NCBI GenBank assembly: GCA_020026055.1 | Contig: JAHHRA010000007.1 | Coordinates: forward strand, 1 to 64,000 | Length of the DNA stretch: 64,000 nucleotides | Source: Actinobacillus sp. | GTDB lineage: Bacteria; Pseudomonadota; Gammaproteobacteria; Enterobacterales; Pasteurellaceae | Direction: 5' to 3' | Shown: positions 46,472 through 55,233 of the stretch, in pieces | Layout of the letters: each line of letters opens with the position of its first letter | Numbering within the stretch: the stretch's first letter is position 1 | The notes under the pieces: generated by a model | What the model saw: only the letters and a program-made list of their open reading frames with translations | What the model was told of the DNA's origin: nothing | Database searches by the model: none | Program-made: the position numbers and the translations under genes

Positions 46472-46495
46472 AAGCCATATTAAAAAATATGGCTT
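46472..46495 (-). terminator. Hairpin between tnaA and tnaB
   Basis: AAGCCATAT/ATATGGCTT stem, loop of six, then TTTTATTT on the minus strand. It lies nine bases past the tnaA stop and should lower, but need not stop, tnaB transcription. Confidence 0.75.
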
Positions 46496-46503
46496 CCGAT
46501 TAA

Positions 46504-47919
46504 TTACACTTCTTTAAGCATTGCTGTGAAATGCCTTAGTACTTTTGGTTCATAAATAAAATCTAACCCTCTAATATTTTCAGCATTTTCTTTCACTTCT
46601 TGGAATGCCTCAATAATGAAGTCCATATGACTTTGAGTATAAGTCGCTCTTGGGATAGTTAAGCGTAACAGTTCTGCAGGACAAGGCAATTGTTTGCCTG
46701 TTTTTGGATCTCTACCCAACAAAAATGAACCAATTTCTACCGCCCGAATGCCTGCTACTTTATAAAGTTCGCAAGCCAGAGCTTGAGCAGGAAAGTTTTC
46801 TTGTGGAATATGTGGAAGTACACGTCCTGCATCAACGAAAGCAGCATGTCCACCCGGTTGTTGACAGGCAATCCCTATGGCTTCAAGACCTGTGACTAAG
46901 TATTCAATCTGACTAATCCGATAAGCAAGCCAATCTTCATTCATACCATCATAAAGCCCAACTGCCAAACGTTCCATTGCTCCACCTTCTAAACCACCAT
47001 AAGTTGGGAAGCCTTCTTGTAGAACACACAAAGTACGACATTCACGATAAACATCTTCCATTGATTTATCTTTAAAGCAAAGTAAGCCTCCCATAGGTAC
47101 CATAGCATCTTTCTTGGCAGACATTGCTAAACCATCAGCATATTGATAGCATTCTCGAGTAATTTTCGCGATAGACCAATTTTTACATTCTTCTTCACGT
47201 TGTTGAATGAAATAAGCATTTTCAGCGAAACGTGCAGAATCCATAATGACAGGAATATCATATTTTTTAGCAATTGCGTACATTCCACGCAAATTAGCAA
47301 GTGATACTGGTTGCCCACCAGCAGAATTACAAGTAATGGTCGCAACGATATAAGGCACATTGTTAGCACCTACTTCTAAAATGCCTTTTTCTAATTTTTC
47401 TAAATCAAAATTACCTTTAAAATCAGCACAGACAGAAGTATCAAAAGCCTCTTTTGTATAACAGTTATTAACCGTTGCACCATTGACTTGAGAATGTCCT
47501 TGCGTCGTGTCAAAAAAATAGTTAGAGAACACTACCATTTTATTACGATCTAAACCTTTTTCTTGTTCTCGTTTTTTAATTAAAACAGGGATATAGATTT
47601 GCTCTGCTCCTCGTCCTTGGTGAGTTGGGATCGTATATTCATAGCCAAAAATGTCTTGAACTGCTTTTTGTAAAGCATAATAACTACGGCTTCCACTGTA
47701 AGCTTCATCTCCTTTAAGCATTGCAGCTTGCATATTTTGAGTAATCGCTCCTGTACCACTATCAGTTAATAAGTCAATAAAAACATCTTCACTATCTAAT
47801 AAAAAAGGATTCATTCCTGCTTTTAAAATAGCACTTTCTCGATATTCACGAGTTGTACGTTTCACAGGTTCAATAACTCGGATGCGGAATGGTTCTGGTA
47901 AATGTTTAAAATTTTGCAC
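46504..47919 (-). CDS. tnaA: Tryptophanase
   Basis: 471 residues, starting at GTG 47919 with AAGGA upstream; this matches the E. coli length and N-terminus (QNFKHLPEPFRIRVIEPVKRT). The PLP lysine is in LAMSAKKDAMVPMGG, and DSARFAENAYF binds the cofactor. It splits tryptophan to indole, pyruvate and ammonia, so the organism should be indole-positive. An upstream ATG at 47982 adds 21 hydrophobic residues and is not the start. Controlled by the tnaC leader upstream. Confidence 0.96.
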   Translation of the reverse strand: MQNFKHLPEPFRIRVIEPVKRTTREYRESAILKAGMNPFLLDSEDVFIDLLTDSGTGAITQNMQAAMLKGDEAYSGSRSYYALQKAVQDIFGYEYTIPTHQGRGAEQIYIPVLIKKREQEKGLDRNKMVVFSNYFFDTTQGHSQVNGATVNNCYTKEAFDTSVCADFKGNFDLEKLEKGILEVGANNVPYIVATITCNSAGGQPVSLANLRGMYAIAKKYDIPVIMDSARFAENAYFIQQREEECKNWSIAKITRECYQYADGLAMSAKKDAMVPMGGLLCFKDKSMEDVYRECRTLCVLQEGFPTYGGLEGGAMERLAVGLYDGMNEDWLAYRISQIEYLVTGLEAIGIACQQPGGHAAFVDAGRVLPHIPQENFPAQALACELYKVAGIRAVEIGSFLLGRDPKTGKQLPCPAELLRLTIPRATYTQSHMDFIIEAFQEVKENAENIRGLDFIYEPKVLRHFTAMLKEV

Positions 47920-48004
47920 AATAAAATCCTTACTCCTCACATAAAAGGAGAATGAAAATAAGAAATAAAGATAAAAAAACAAAATGGAAAAAATGAAAAA
48001 AGGA

Positions 48005-48076
48005 TCACGGAAAATAAGATCTCAAAACTGGATCGATCAAAAACCATTTTTTGCAGAAACTTTCAGATAAAAGCAT
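48005..48076 (-). CDS. tnaC: Tryptophanase leader peptide TnaC
   Basis: 23-codon frame with GAGGAG before the ATG and a TGA stop. It has Trp11, Ile14-Asp15 and a terminal Pro23. The Lys-Trp-Phe run, the Ile-Asp and the 12-residue Trp-to-Pro spacing equal E. coli TnaC (Trp12, Asp16, Pro24), whose ribosome stalls at the final Pro when tryptophan is high. The 85 bases between its stop and tnaA are pyrimidine-rich on the transcript (Rho region). Confidence 0.9.
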   Translation of the reverse strand: MLLSESFCKKWFLIDPVLRSYFP

Positions 48077-48189
48077 TAATTTTGCTCCTCTAAAAAAATT
48101 AACAAGCAATTGTTTTAACTGAAGTAATTAATAGAACGACACTATACCAACAGAACAATGTTCTTAAATCAATAAGAATTTGTTTATTT

Positions 48190-48205
48190 TGTGATAAAAA
48201 TCACT
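48190..48205. promoter_or_regulatory. CRP-like site upstream of tnaC
   Basis: TGTGA-N6-TCACT, a near-perfect CRP palindrome, 114 bases upstream of the tnaC ATG. A TATAGT -10 candidate (minus) lies between. The tna operon of E. coli is CRP-dependent, which fits. Confidence 0.65.
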
Positions 48206-48251
48206 TTTTTTGATTGTTTTTTGTTCTTAAAAGTAAAAGGGAAAAATAATT

Positions 48252-48857
48252 CTACTCTTGTGTTTCTTTTTCAAAAAATGGATTTAGTGCATTAATTAAT
48301 CGAATCTCATCAAATTGAGAAACTTCTTCTGCTCGAATTGGACAAGCTTGAATCTGATGAATGGCGAGTAAAAAAGCACGTTGTGTGCCAGCCAGGAGAG
48401 GTGTATCAGGCGTAAACCAGGTGTTTCCTGAACGAAAAATTAAATTGCCAATGCTACAATCTGTCACCCAACCATTTTTGATAATCATGATTTCATCAGC
48501 ATCGCCTTTTTGAGCTAATAGCGGTTGGAAAATACGACGATCGCAAAATTTCAATTCATACTGGAGATGATCACAGTGAATCAACTTGAATTGACGAAAG
48601 GTTCGGCGTTGATAAGGCAAAATTTGCCACGCCACTCGCTTTTGGTTGTAACATACACGTAGACGATATAAACCATGCGAATCTAAAATATTCACGCCTG
48701 CAAATTCTGCGAAAATTTCCTCAAATTTAGTGGCGTGAACGCGTTTACCGTAATAGGCAAATAGGCTACGCTGATAGCGTTCTGAATGAAAATCAAGGTG
48801 ACAAACTTTACCTTGTTCGTAACACAGAGTCTCAAATAACGGAAAAATCATTTTCAC
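48252..48857 (-). CDS. Aminotransferase class IV-like protein (4-amino-4-deoxychorismate lyase-like)
   Basis: 201 residues, shorter than usual PabC (about 270). PLFETLCYEQGKVCHLDFHSERYQRS gives the Arg/His site of class IV fold enzymes; DEIMIIKNGWVTDCSIGNLIFRSGNTWFTPDTPLLAGTQR matches the catalytic end. It overlaps pabB by 26 bases and likely completes p-aminobenzoate synthesis. A hairpin repeat is embedded at 48691-48739. Confidence 0.75.
   Translation of the reverse strand: MKMIFPLFETLCYEQGKVCHLDFHSERYQRSLFAYYGKRVHATKFEEIFAEFAGVNILDSHGLYRLRVCYNQKRVAWQILPYQRRTFRQFKLIHCDHLQYELKFCDRRIFQPLLAQKGDADEIMIIKNGWVTDCSIGNLIFRSGNTWFTPDTPLLAGTQRAFLLAIHQIQACPIRAEEVSQFDEIRLINALNPFFEKETQE
48691..48739. repeat. 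Hairpin element embedded in the pabC-like gene
   Basis: TTCACGCC (48691-48698) and GGCGTGAA (48732-48739) flank AAATT and AAATTT arms and a GAAAATTTCC core, the same plan as 13707-13753 and 56578-56625. It encodes the segment around residues 40-55 (ATKFEEIFAEFAGVN) in frame. Confidence 0.5.
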
Positions 48858-49863
48858 CTTCAGTGTAAGCCATCTGTGGTAAGTGCACTTTTTCTACTAA
48901 TTCTGCATATTCGTCTGCTACGCAACTGTGTAAAGTGATCCCACCACCACTACGAAAAAAATAACGTTCATTTTGTTTCTCGATAAAACGAATTGCCACG
49001 GCTGTGTGCAGATCCTCACCATCAAAATAGCCAAACACACCTGTGTAATAGCCTCGTGGCTGCCCTTCTGCGGCTTGAATTAATTCGATTGTTTTTTGCT
49101 TTGGTGCTCCGCTAATGGAACCCGCGGGCAATAATGTTGCTAATAAATCACCGAAGGAGTCTTGCCAATTGAGTGCTAAATCAGCACAAATTTCGGAGCT
49201 GGTCTGCAAAATGATCTTGTCATCTGTGTAGATTTCCTCCACATACCGAAACCGCTTTACGCACACATTCTGACCTATCATTGCTAAATCATTCCGCATC
49301 AAATCTACGATCGTATAATGTTCACGTAGCTCTTTTTCATTTGTTAAAAGAGCATTTTTATCACGTGTCAAATTTGTCATTGTCGTCGTTTTCGTGCCTT
49401 TCATTGGGAATGTAAAAATCTGATTTCCTCGCGTCTCTACAAAAGCTTCAGGTGAAAAACACACAAATTGATTATTCACATAAAGTTTATAAGGAGCAGC
49501 ACTTGTATGAAAAATCATCTCTAATGACATTGCTAACTTAACTTCCGTTGGATAAGTTAAATTCAATAAATAAGAATTGCCTTGTCGGAGTCCTGCTTGT
49601 ACAAGCTCAAATCCTTGTTGGTAACGACTAAAACTCACAGGTTGTGGGGGTGATTGGAAGGATAATTCGGACAATTTAAGCTTTTGAAAAAAATTTTTAG
49701 GAGAATTTAGCGACGTAAGATGAGGGAAAGCAAAGCAAACGCCTCGAGATGATGCTTCATTTAATGGAAAAATAACAGGTTTTTGCCGTTCGAAATCAAT
49801 ATAAAAAAAACAAGCTTGTCGTTGTTTACCATAATTATTCGCTTTAAAAATAAAATGTTGCAA
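48832..49863 (-). CDS. pabB: Aminodeoxychorismate synthase component I
   Basis: 343 residues, chorismate-binding family. FPMKGTKTTTMTN, LRDNELALI-like ELREHYTIVDLMRNDLAMIG, SISGAPKQKTIELI and GYYTGVFGYFDG are present; the Pro-Lys-Gly/Thr variant at residue 173-176 and the short N-terminus match the Haemophilus form. It makes 4-amino-4-deoxychorismate with the glutaminase encoded divergently at 49930. Confidence 0.88.
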   Translation of the reverse strand: MQHFIFKANNYGKQRQACFFYIDFERQKPVIFPLNEASSRGVCFAFPHLTSLNSPKNFFQKLKLSELSFQSPPQPVSFSRYQQGFELVQAGLRQGNSYLLNLTYPTEVKLAMSLEMIFHTSAAPYKLYVNNQFVCFSPEAFVETRGNQIFTFPMKGTKTTTMTNLTRDKNALLTNEKELREHYTIVDLMRNDLAMIGQNVCVKRFRYVEEIYTDDKIILQTSSEICADLALNWQDSFGDLLATLLPAGSISGAPKQKTIELIQAAEGQPRGYYTGVFGYFDGEDLHTAVAIRFIEKQNERYFFRSGGGITLHSCVADEYAELVEKVHLPQMAYTEGENDFSVI

Positions 49864-49929
49864 AACTAGTTCTCATCAAAAAAACAATGGATAATGTCGC
49901 ATTTTACGCAATTTTAAAAAGGAAACACA

Positions 49930-50517
49930 GTGTCTACAACATCTCTCTTACCTCGAGTTTTTCTTGTCAACAATCAAGATTCATTTACGTTTAATCTTGT
50001 AGAATTATTACGACAAGCAAAAGTTGCGTTTCAAGTTTGCGATGTCGAAAAAATCACTTTTACAGAAGTAGCTAATTTTAGCCATATTTTGATTTCTCCT
50101 GGTCCTGATGTCCCAAGTGCTTACCCGCAACTTTTCCAACTTTTTCAACAGTTTTATTGCACTAAAGTGATGCTCGGAGTTTGCCTCGGACATCAAAGCT
50201 TATGGGAATTTTTTGGTGGTACTTTAAAACAACTCAATCACCCAAGGCACGGAGAACGTAAAATTTGCCACATCATCAAACCATCACCACTTTTCAAGGC
50301 AATTCCTCAAAATTTTTCTGTTGGTCTTTATCATTCTTGGGCAGTCAGTTCAACTACTTCTGATTTTCCTTTAGAAATTACTGCCCATTGTGATGATGCT
50401 ATCCCTCTTGCTTTCCAACATAAAAGTCTTCCTATCTATGGCATTCAATTTCATCCTGAAAGTATTATGTCGGAATATGGCTTGGCATTAGTTCAAAATT
50501 GGTTAAAGATAAAGTAA
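49930..50517 (+). CDS. pabA: Glutamine amidotransferase (PabA/TrpG type)
   Basis: 195 residues, starting with GTG. Class I amidotransferase: catalytic Cys in MLGVCLGHQSLWE, His and Glu in IQFHPESIMSE. NNQDSFTFNLVE is the N-terminal signature. It supplies ammonia to PabB. The 66-base gap to divergent pabB carries both promoters. Confidence 0.85.
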   Translation: MSTTSLLPRVFLVNNQDSFTFNLVELLRQAKVAFQVCDVEKITFTEVANFSHILISPGPDVPSAYPQLFQLFQQFYCTKVMLGVCLGHQSLWEFFGGTLKQLNHPRHGERKICHIIKPSPLFKAIPQNFSVGLYHSWAVSSTTSDFPLEITAHCDDAIPLAFQHKSLPIYGIQFHPESIMSEYGLALVQNWLKIK

Positions 50518-50535
50518 GTAAAAAATACACTAGTG

Positions 50536-50579
50536 AAATCGAGAATAATCTTAAATTATTAAGGAAAAAAACTCGATTT
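50536..50579. terminator. Hairpin between convergent pabA and sulP genes
   Basis: AAATCGAG (50536-50543) and CTCGATTT (50572-50579) arms, with a 28-base AT-rich loop. It can serve both strands but the loop is long. Confidence 0.5.
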
Positions 50580-50598
50580 TACAAGCGTGTAATAACAC

Positions 50599-52344
50599 TT
50601 ATTCAGTATCTTTCTGTATTTTCATTTCTTTACGGCGAATTTTTTTCAAAGTTTGCTCAAGCGTAGAGTTAAAATGAATCGCTTTAATTTCTGGTGTATG
50701 TTTCGCTTTCACAATTGCTCGTAATGGTTGAAATTGCATATTAGTCATATGTAAACTTTGATTTGATTGTAACGTTTGTACAAATCGCATTAAAGCATGT
50801 ACACCACCTGCATCAAGAATAGTTACAGCATCACATTGCAAAATTATATTTTCGACATGGTGTTCAGTGCTGATAATTTTATTGTGTAATTCTGCAAAAA
50901 GATTATCTGCCGCTGCAAAAAATAACGGTCCATTAATGGAATAAATTACTGTATTTCCAGCTAAATCTGTTGGAACTTGTTGTTCAATTGGCTTAGTCAT
51001 TTCAGCAATTTTGCGAATAAAAAGTAAACTTGCAAGAAGGACACCAACGGTTATTGCAATCACCATATCAAATACTACTGTCAAAAAAATACAGACACAA
51101 AGCACTGTAATTTCACTGCGTCCTGAACGGCGGATAAGCTGGATAATAGAACCGATATTTGCCATATTCCAAGCAACTATCATTAATAATGCTGCCATAG
51201 AAGCAAGTGGCAAATAAGAAAGTTGTTTTGCAAAAAACACTACAGAACAAAGTACCAATAAAGAATGAAACACACTCGAAATCGGTGAATATCCGCCAGC
51301 TTTGACATTAGCAGTCGAGCGTGCGATTGCGGCTGTCGCTGTAATTCCTCCCATAAAAGGTGCAATAATATTTCCCAATCCTTGAGCAAATAATTCATTG
51401 TTTGAATGATGTTTAGTGCTGGTCATATTATCTAAGACAACTGCTGAAAGTAACGATTCAATTGCACCTAACATCGCCATCGAAAAAGCTGCGGGTAATA
51501 AAGTTTGAATTTTAGCGAATGTCCAATGCGTTACCGTACTATCAGCGTTTCTAACATTCCAAGGAAACGAAAATTCAGGTAAAACACTTGGAATACCTTG
51601 CCCTGTTGTACCATCAGGCAAAGTATAAGAAAAAGATGAACCTATAGTTGCTACCTCAGTGCCAAAATGAGCAAATAACATCGCAGTGATTGTACCAATA
51701 ATGACGGCTGGCAGATGCCCTGGAATCGGTAACCGTAAACGTCGCCATTGTGTCAAAACTAACAAAGTTATCATTCCAACTGTTAAGTCTGCTAATTTCA
51801 AACTTGGTAAAGCATGGCAGAGTGCTTCAATTTTACCAATGTAAGTACTAGGCATTTTAACGATTTCTAAACCCAGAAAATCTTTAATCTGCAAAGTAGC
51901 GATCACAATCCCAATACCGCAAGTGAAACCGAGCGTCACGGGGAGTGGAATATATTCAATCAAACGCCCAAGCCGTAATATTGCCATTAGCATTAAAATA
52001 ATGCCTGACATCAATCCTGCAATCAACAATCCACTTAAACCAAATTGTTGAGTAATCGGATACAAAATAACTACAAATGCTGCTGTTGGACCTGAGATAT
52101 TAAAACGGGAACCTCCCATCAAAGCAATTACAAAACCTGCTGCAATCGCTGTATACAACCCATGTTGCGGAGCAACACCACTAGCGATAGCCAGTGCCAT
52201 CGACAGCGGAATAGCAATTACTCCAACTGTTATCCCTGCTATACAATCTCGGAATAAATCTTTTTTAGTGTAACCTAAACGAAAACTGTCCTGTAAAGCA
52301 CTGAAAGGTTTTATTACCCATAATCCATTCTTAGTTGTCAACAT
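50599..52344 (-). CDS. SulP-family anion transporter (DauA-like)
   Basis: 581 residues. An N-terminal transporter domain of about 14 spans with ISGPTAAFVVILYPI and GLGNIIAPFMGGITATAAIARS, then a C-terminal STAS domain (about 450-570) with CDAVTILDAGGVHAL. The family moves sulfate, bicarbonate or dicarboxylates; DauA carries C4-dicarboxylates. A link to sulfate freed by the sulfatases is possible but not shown, because it lies outside the locus. Confidence 0.88.
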   Translation of the reverse strand: MLTTKNGLWVIKPFSALQDSFRLGYTKKDLFRDCIAGITVGVIAIPLSMALAIASGVAPQHGLYTAIAAGFVIALMGGSRFNISGPTAAFVVILYPITQQFGLSGLLIAGLMSGIILMLMAILRLGRLIEYIPLPVTLGFTCGIGIVIATLQIKDFLGLEIVKMPSTYIGKIEALCHALPSLKLADLTVGMITLLVLTQWRRLRLPIPGHLPAVIIGTITAMLFAHFGTEVATIGSSFSYTLPDGTTGQGIPSVLPEFSFPWNVRNADSTVTHWTFAKIQTLLPAAFSMAMLGAIESLLSAVVLDNMTSTKHHSNNELFAQGLGNIIAPFMGGITATAAIARSTANVKAGGYSPISSVFHSLLVLCSVVFFAKQLSYLPLASMAALLMIVAWNMANIGSIIQLIRRSGRSEITVLCVCIFLTVVFDMVIAITVGVLLASLLFIRKIAEMTKPIEQQVPTDLAGNTVIYSINGPLFFAAADNLFAELHNKIISTEHHVENIILQCDAVTILDAGGVHALMRFVQTLQSNQSLHMTNMQFQPLRAIVKAKHTPEIKAIHFNSTLEQTLKKIRRKEMKIQKDTE

Positions 52345-52476
52345 AAATTAATACTCATTACAATTAACTACAAAAGGTTTTCATTTTACTCCTTTATTTT
52401 AAGAAAATTAGCTATTTGATAAAAATTTTCTTGACGCTCATCAAAGAAGCTCTTATATTCTACACCCATTCTATAT

Positions 52477-52566
52477 GGTGAGGTGTCCGAGTGGTTGAAG
52501 GAGCACGCCTGGAAAGCGTGTATGTGGGAAACCGCATCGGGGGTTCGAATCCCCCCCTCACCGCCA
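52477..52566 (+). tRNA. tRNA-Ser (GGA)
   Basis: 90 bases. Acceptor GGTGAGG pairs with CCTCACC, the anticodon stem CACGC/GCGTG encloses CTGGAAA with GGA at 52511-52513, a long variable arm follows (typical of serine), and GGTTCGAATCC is the T-loop. Discriminator G and encoded CCA end at 52566. Confidence 0.97.
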
Positions 52567-52620
52567 TTCGTTCTACTTAATTATCCTGTCTTAATTTCCA
52601 GATCATTTAAGGAGTTAAAC

Positions 52621-52956
52621 GTGGAAAATCCTTTTTGTGCAAATTGGACATCAAAAGGAAATACTTTATGTTTAGGGCATTGGCAAATCGCATATAAAGG
52701 TATGCCCCTAATACTTCCCCAAGTACAAATGGAAAAAGATATGGGTACAAAAGGTATTTATAATTTTATAGATCCTGACGATGAGCTTTATTTAGAAGGA
52801 TTGGGGGAAGATGAATGGATTATCGAAAATATCGAGTGGTTAACGGATGTTTTTCTTCAAGCCAATATTCCACTCGAAGAAGAAAACTTCCGTGCTTTCT
52901 ACCAAGCTGTCAATAAAGAAGATTGGCGTTGTGGCAGTTGCGGCGGTTGTATCTGA
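52621..52956 (+). CDS. Conserved hypothetical protein with C-terminal cysteine cluster
   Basis: 111 residues from GTG 52621, which has AAGGAGT upstream. The frame runs back through the tRNA gene, so the GTG is the real start. I do not recognise the family. It is acidic (DPDDELYLEGLGEDEW) and ends CGSCGGCI, a possible metal or iron-sulfur site. It lies just after tRNA-Ser and before dnaK. Confidence 0.7.
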   Translation: MENPFCANWTSKGNTLCLGHWQIAYKGMPLILPQVQMEKDMGTKGIYNFIDPDDELYLEGLGEDEWIIENIEWLTDVFLQANIPLEEENFRAFYQAVNKEDWRCGSCGGCI

Positions 52957-53080
52957 AAACTTTTATCAATAAAAACTTATTTTTTCAAAGTTAACAAAAA
53001 GTTATAGCAATAATACGAACGAAATTTTTTCGTTTCTTGAAGAGACTTGTTAACTTCTAACTAATTTTTTTCCTCTCCCC

Positions 53081-53109
53081 CTTGAAATATATTTTTTTGT
53101 TCTCATTTA
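53081..53109 (+). promoter_or_regulatory. Heat-shock promoter P1 of dnaK
   Basis: CTTGAAA (53081-53087), 14 bases, CTCATTTA (53102-53109). Fits the sigma-32 consensus CTTGAAA-N11-16-CCCCATNT with mismatches in the -10. Confidence 0.6.
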
Positions 53110-53169
53110 TGTACTCATTCTGAGTGAGGATGAAAGAAAAATAAATTCAGCAATTTTTTACAAAATTCA

Positions 53170-53197
53170 CTTGAAAAATAAATTCTTCCCCCCATTT
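53170..53197 (+). promoter_or_regulatory. Heat-shock promoter P2 of dnaK
   Basis: CTTGAAA (53170-53176), 13 bases, CCCCATTT (53190-53197): an exact sigma-32 match, 46 bases before the dnaK ATG. Confidence 0.85.
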
Positions 53198-53242
53198 TCA
53201 CTCACATTAATTATTAACAAGTTTCTATACAAGGAGAAAACA

Positions 53243-55165
53243 ATGGGAAAAATTATTGGTATTGACTTAGGTACAACTAACTCTTGCGTCGCAGTGATGG
53301 ATGGTGATAAACCACGCGTAATTGAAAACGCTGAAGGTGATCGTACTACTCCATCAGTAGTTGCTTATACTAAAGATAGTGAAATTTTAGTTGGTCAACC
53401 AGCAAAACGTCAGGCGGTAACTAACCCGAAAAATACTTTATTTGCAATTAAACGGTTAATTGGTCGTCGCTTTGAAGACAGTGAAGTGCAACGTGATATC
53501 AGCATTATGCCATATAACATTATCAATGCTGACAATGGTGATGCTTGGGTAGAAGTAGAATTTGAAGGTAAAAATAAAAAAATGGCACCACCGCAAGTTT
53601 CAGCTGAAGTCTTGAAAAAAATGAAAAAAACAGCTGAAGAATTTTTAGGCGAGACTGTTACAGAAGCTGTCATCACTGTGCCTGCTTATTTCAATGATGC
53701 TCAACGTCAAGCCACTAAAGATGCTGGTAAAATTGCAGGACTTGAAGTTAAACGTATCATCAATGAACCTACAGCTGCAGCCCTAGCTTATGGCTTGGAT
53801 AAAAATCAAGGTAACCATACTATCGCAGTTTATGATCTCGGGGGCGGTACTTTTGACTTATCCATCATTGAAATTGATGAAGTCAATGGTGAAAAAACCT
53901 TTGAAGTATTAGCAACTAATGGCGACACGCATTTAGGTGGTGAAGATTTTGATAATCGTGTGATCAATTATTTAGTTGAAGAATTTAAAAAAGAACAAGG
54001 TGTCGATTTACGCAATGACCCATTAGCAATGCAACGCTTAAAAGAAGCAGCTGAAAAAGCCAAAATTGAGCTTTCTTCTGCACAACAAACTGATGTTAAT
54101 TTGCCTTACATCACAGCTGATGCTACGGGTCCAAAACATTTGAACATCAAATTAACTCGCGCCAAATTAGAATCTCTCGTAGAAGACCTAGTAAAACGTT
54201 CACTTGAACCTGTAAAAAAAGCGTTAGAAGATGCAAAATTATCCGCATCTGAAGTAGATGAAGTGTTGCTCGTTGGTGGTCAAACTCGTATGCCTTTAGT
54301 ACAGGAAACTGTGAAAGATTTCTTTGGTAAAGCACCACGTAAAGACGTCAACCCAGATGAAGCTGTCGCAATTGGGGCTGCGGTTCAAGGTGGTGTTTTA
54401 ACAGGTGACGTTCATGATGTATTATTGCTAGACGTAACACCTCTTTCACTCGGTATTGAAACAATGGGTGGAGTGATGACTCCATTAATTGAAAAAAACA
54501 CTACGATTCCAACTAAAAAATCACAAGTTTTCTCAACCGCAGAAGATAACCAAAGTGCAGTCACTATTCATGTACTACAAGGCGAACGTAAGCGAGCATC
54601 CGAAAACAAATCTTTAGGGCAATTTAACCTTGAAGGAATTCAAGCTGCACCTCGTGGTATGCCACAAATTGAAGTCACTTTTGACATTGATGCGGATGGT
54701 ATTATTCACGTTTCAGCGAAAGACAAAGGCACTGGTAAAGAACACCAAATCACGATTAAGGCAAATTCAGGTTTAAGTGAAGAAGATATCGAAAAAATGA
54801 TTCGTGACGCTGAAGCCAATGCCGAAGCTGATCGCAAATTTGAAGAGCTTGTACAAACTCGCAACCAAGCGGATCATTTAATTCATACAACTCGCAAACA
54901 ATTAGCTGAAGTAAATGATAAACTAACAAGTTCAGATAAAGAGCCAATTGAAAAGGCACTAGTAGATTTAGAAAGCGTTGTCAAAGGTGAAGATAAAGCA
55001 GAAATTGAAGCGAAAATTCAAGCGTTAATTCAAGTTTCAGAAAAACTTATTCAAGCAGCTGCTCAATCTCAACCGCAAGCAGAAACTGAAGCAAGTTCTT
55101 CTAACAATGCTAAAAAAGATGACAATGTTGAAGATGCAGAATTTGAAGAAGTAAAAGATAAGTAA
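53243..55165 (+). CDS. dnaK: Chaperone protein DnaK (Hsp70)
   Basis: 640 residues from ATG 53243, preceded by AAGGAG. IGIDLGTTNSCVAVMDG, AVITVPAYFNDAQRQATKDAG, IAVYDLGGGTFDLSIIEI and LLVGGQTRMPLVQ are the ATPase motifs; the substrate domain and the DAEFEEVKDK tail are present. A frame reaching back 24 codons to 53171 overlaps the sigma-32 promoter and is not used. GC is higher than in the accessory locus. Confidence 0.98.
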   Translation: MGKIIGIDLGTTNSCVAVMDGDKPRVIENAEGDRTTPSVVAYTKDSEILVGQPAKRQAVTNPKNTLFAIKRLIGRRFEDSEVQRDISIMPYNIINADNGDAWVEVEFEGKNKKMAPPQVSAEVLKKMKKTAEEFLGETVTEAVITVPAYFNDAQRQATKDAGKIAGLEVKRIINEPTAAALAYGLDKNQGNHTIAVYDLGGGTFDLSIIEIDEVNGEKTFEVLATNGDTHLGGEDFDNRVINYLVEEFKKEQGVDLRNDPLAMQRLKEAAEKAKIELSSAQQTDVNLPYITADATGPKHLNIKLTRAKLESLVEDLVKRSLEPVKKALEDAKLSASEVDEVLLVGGQTRMPLVQETVKDFFGKAPRKDVNPDEAVAIGAAVQGGVLTGDVHDVLLLDVTPLSLGIETMGGVMTPLIEKNTTIPTKKSQVFSTAEDNQSAVTIHVLQGERKRASENKSLGQFNLEGIQAAPRGMPQIEVTFDIDADGIIHVSAKDKGTGKEHQITIKANSGLSEEDIEKMIRDAEANAEADRKFEELVQTRNQADHLIHTTRKQLAEVNDKLTSSDKEPIEKALVDLESVVKGEDKAEIEAKIQALIQVSEKLIQAAAQSQPQAETEASSSNNAKKDDNVEDAEFEEVKDK

Positions 55166-55187
55166 TTCAAATTCCTCTCTAAATTTT

Positions 55188-55207
55188 AGGGCGTAGCGAT
55201 ACGCCCT
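55188..55207 (+). terminator. Terminator between dnaK and dnaJ
   Basis: AGGGCGTA-GCGA-TACGCCCT hairpin followed by TTTTTC, 22 bases past the dnaK stop. A strong intrinsic terminator, so dnaJ probably gets only part of the dnaK transcripts. Confidence 0.85.
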
Positions 55208-55233
55208 TTTTCAGTATTAGGTATTTAAAAATT

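Noticed and set aside
47920..47982. Longer tnaA with a hydrophobic N-terminus
   Set aside because: The GTG at 47919 has a ribosome site and matches the normal tryptophanase N-terminus; the extra residues look like a false signal peptide.
50599..52344. SulP transporter as part of the sulfate release system
   Set aside because: It is 7 kb outside the locus, next to pab genes, and DauA-like members carry dicarboxylates; no direct evidence of a link.
52483..52620. Upstream extension of the hypothetical gene through tRNA-Ser
   Set aside because: It reads across the tRNA; the GTG at 52621 has a good ribosome site.
53171..53242. Longer dnaK start
   Set aside because: It lies on the sigma-32 promoter; the ATG at 53243 has AAGGAG and the normal DnaK N-terminus.
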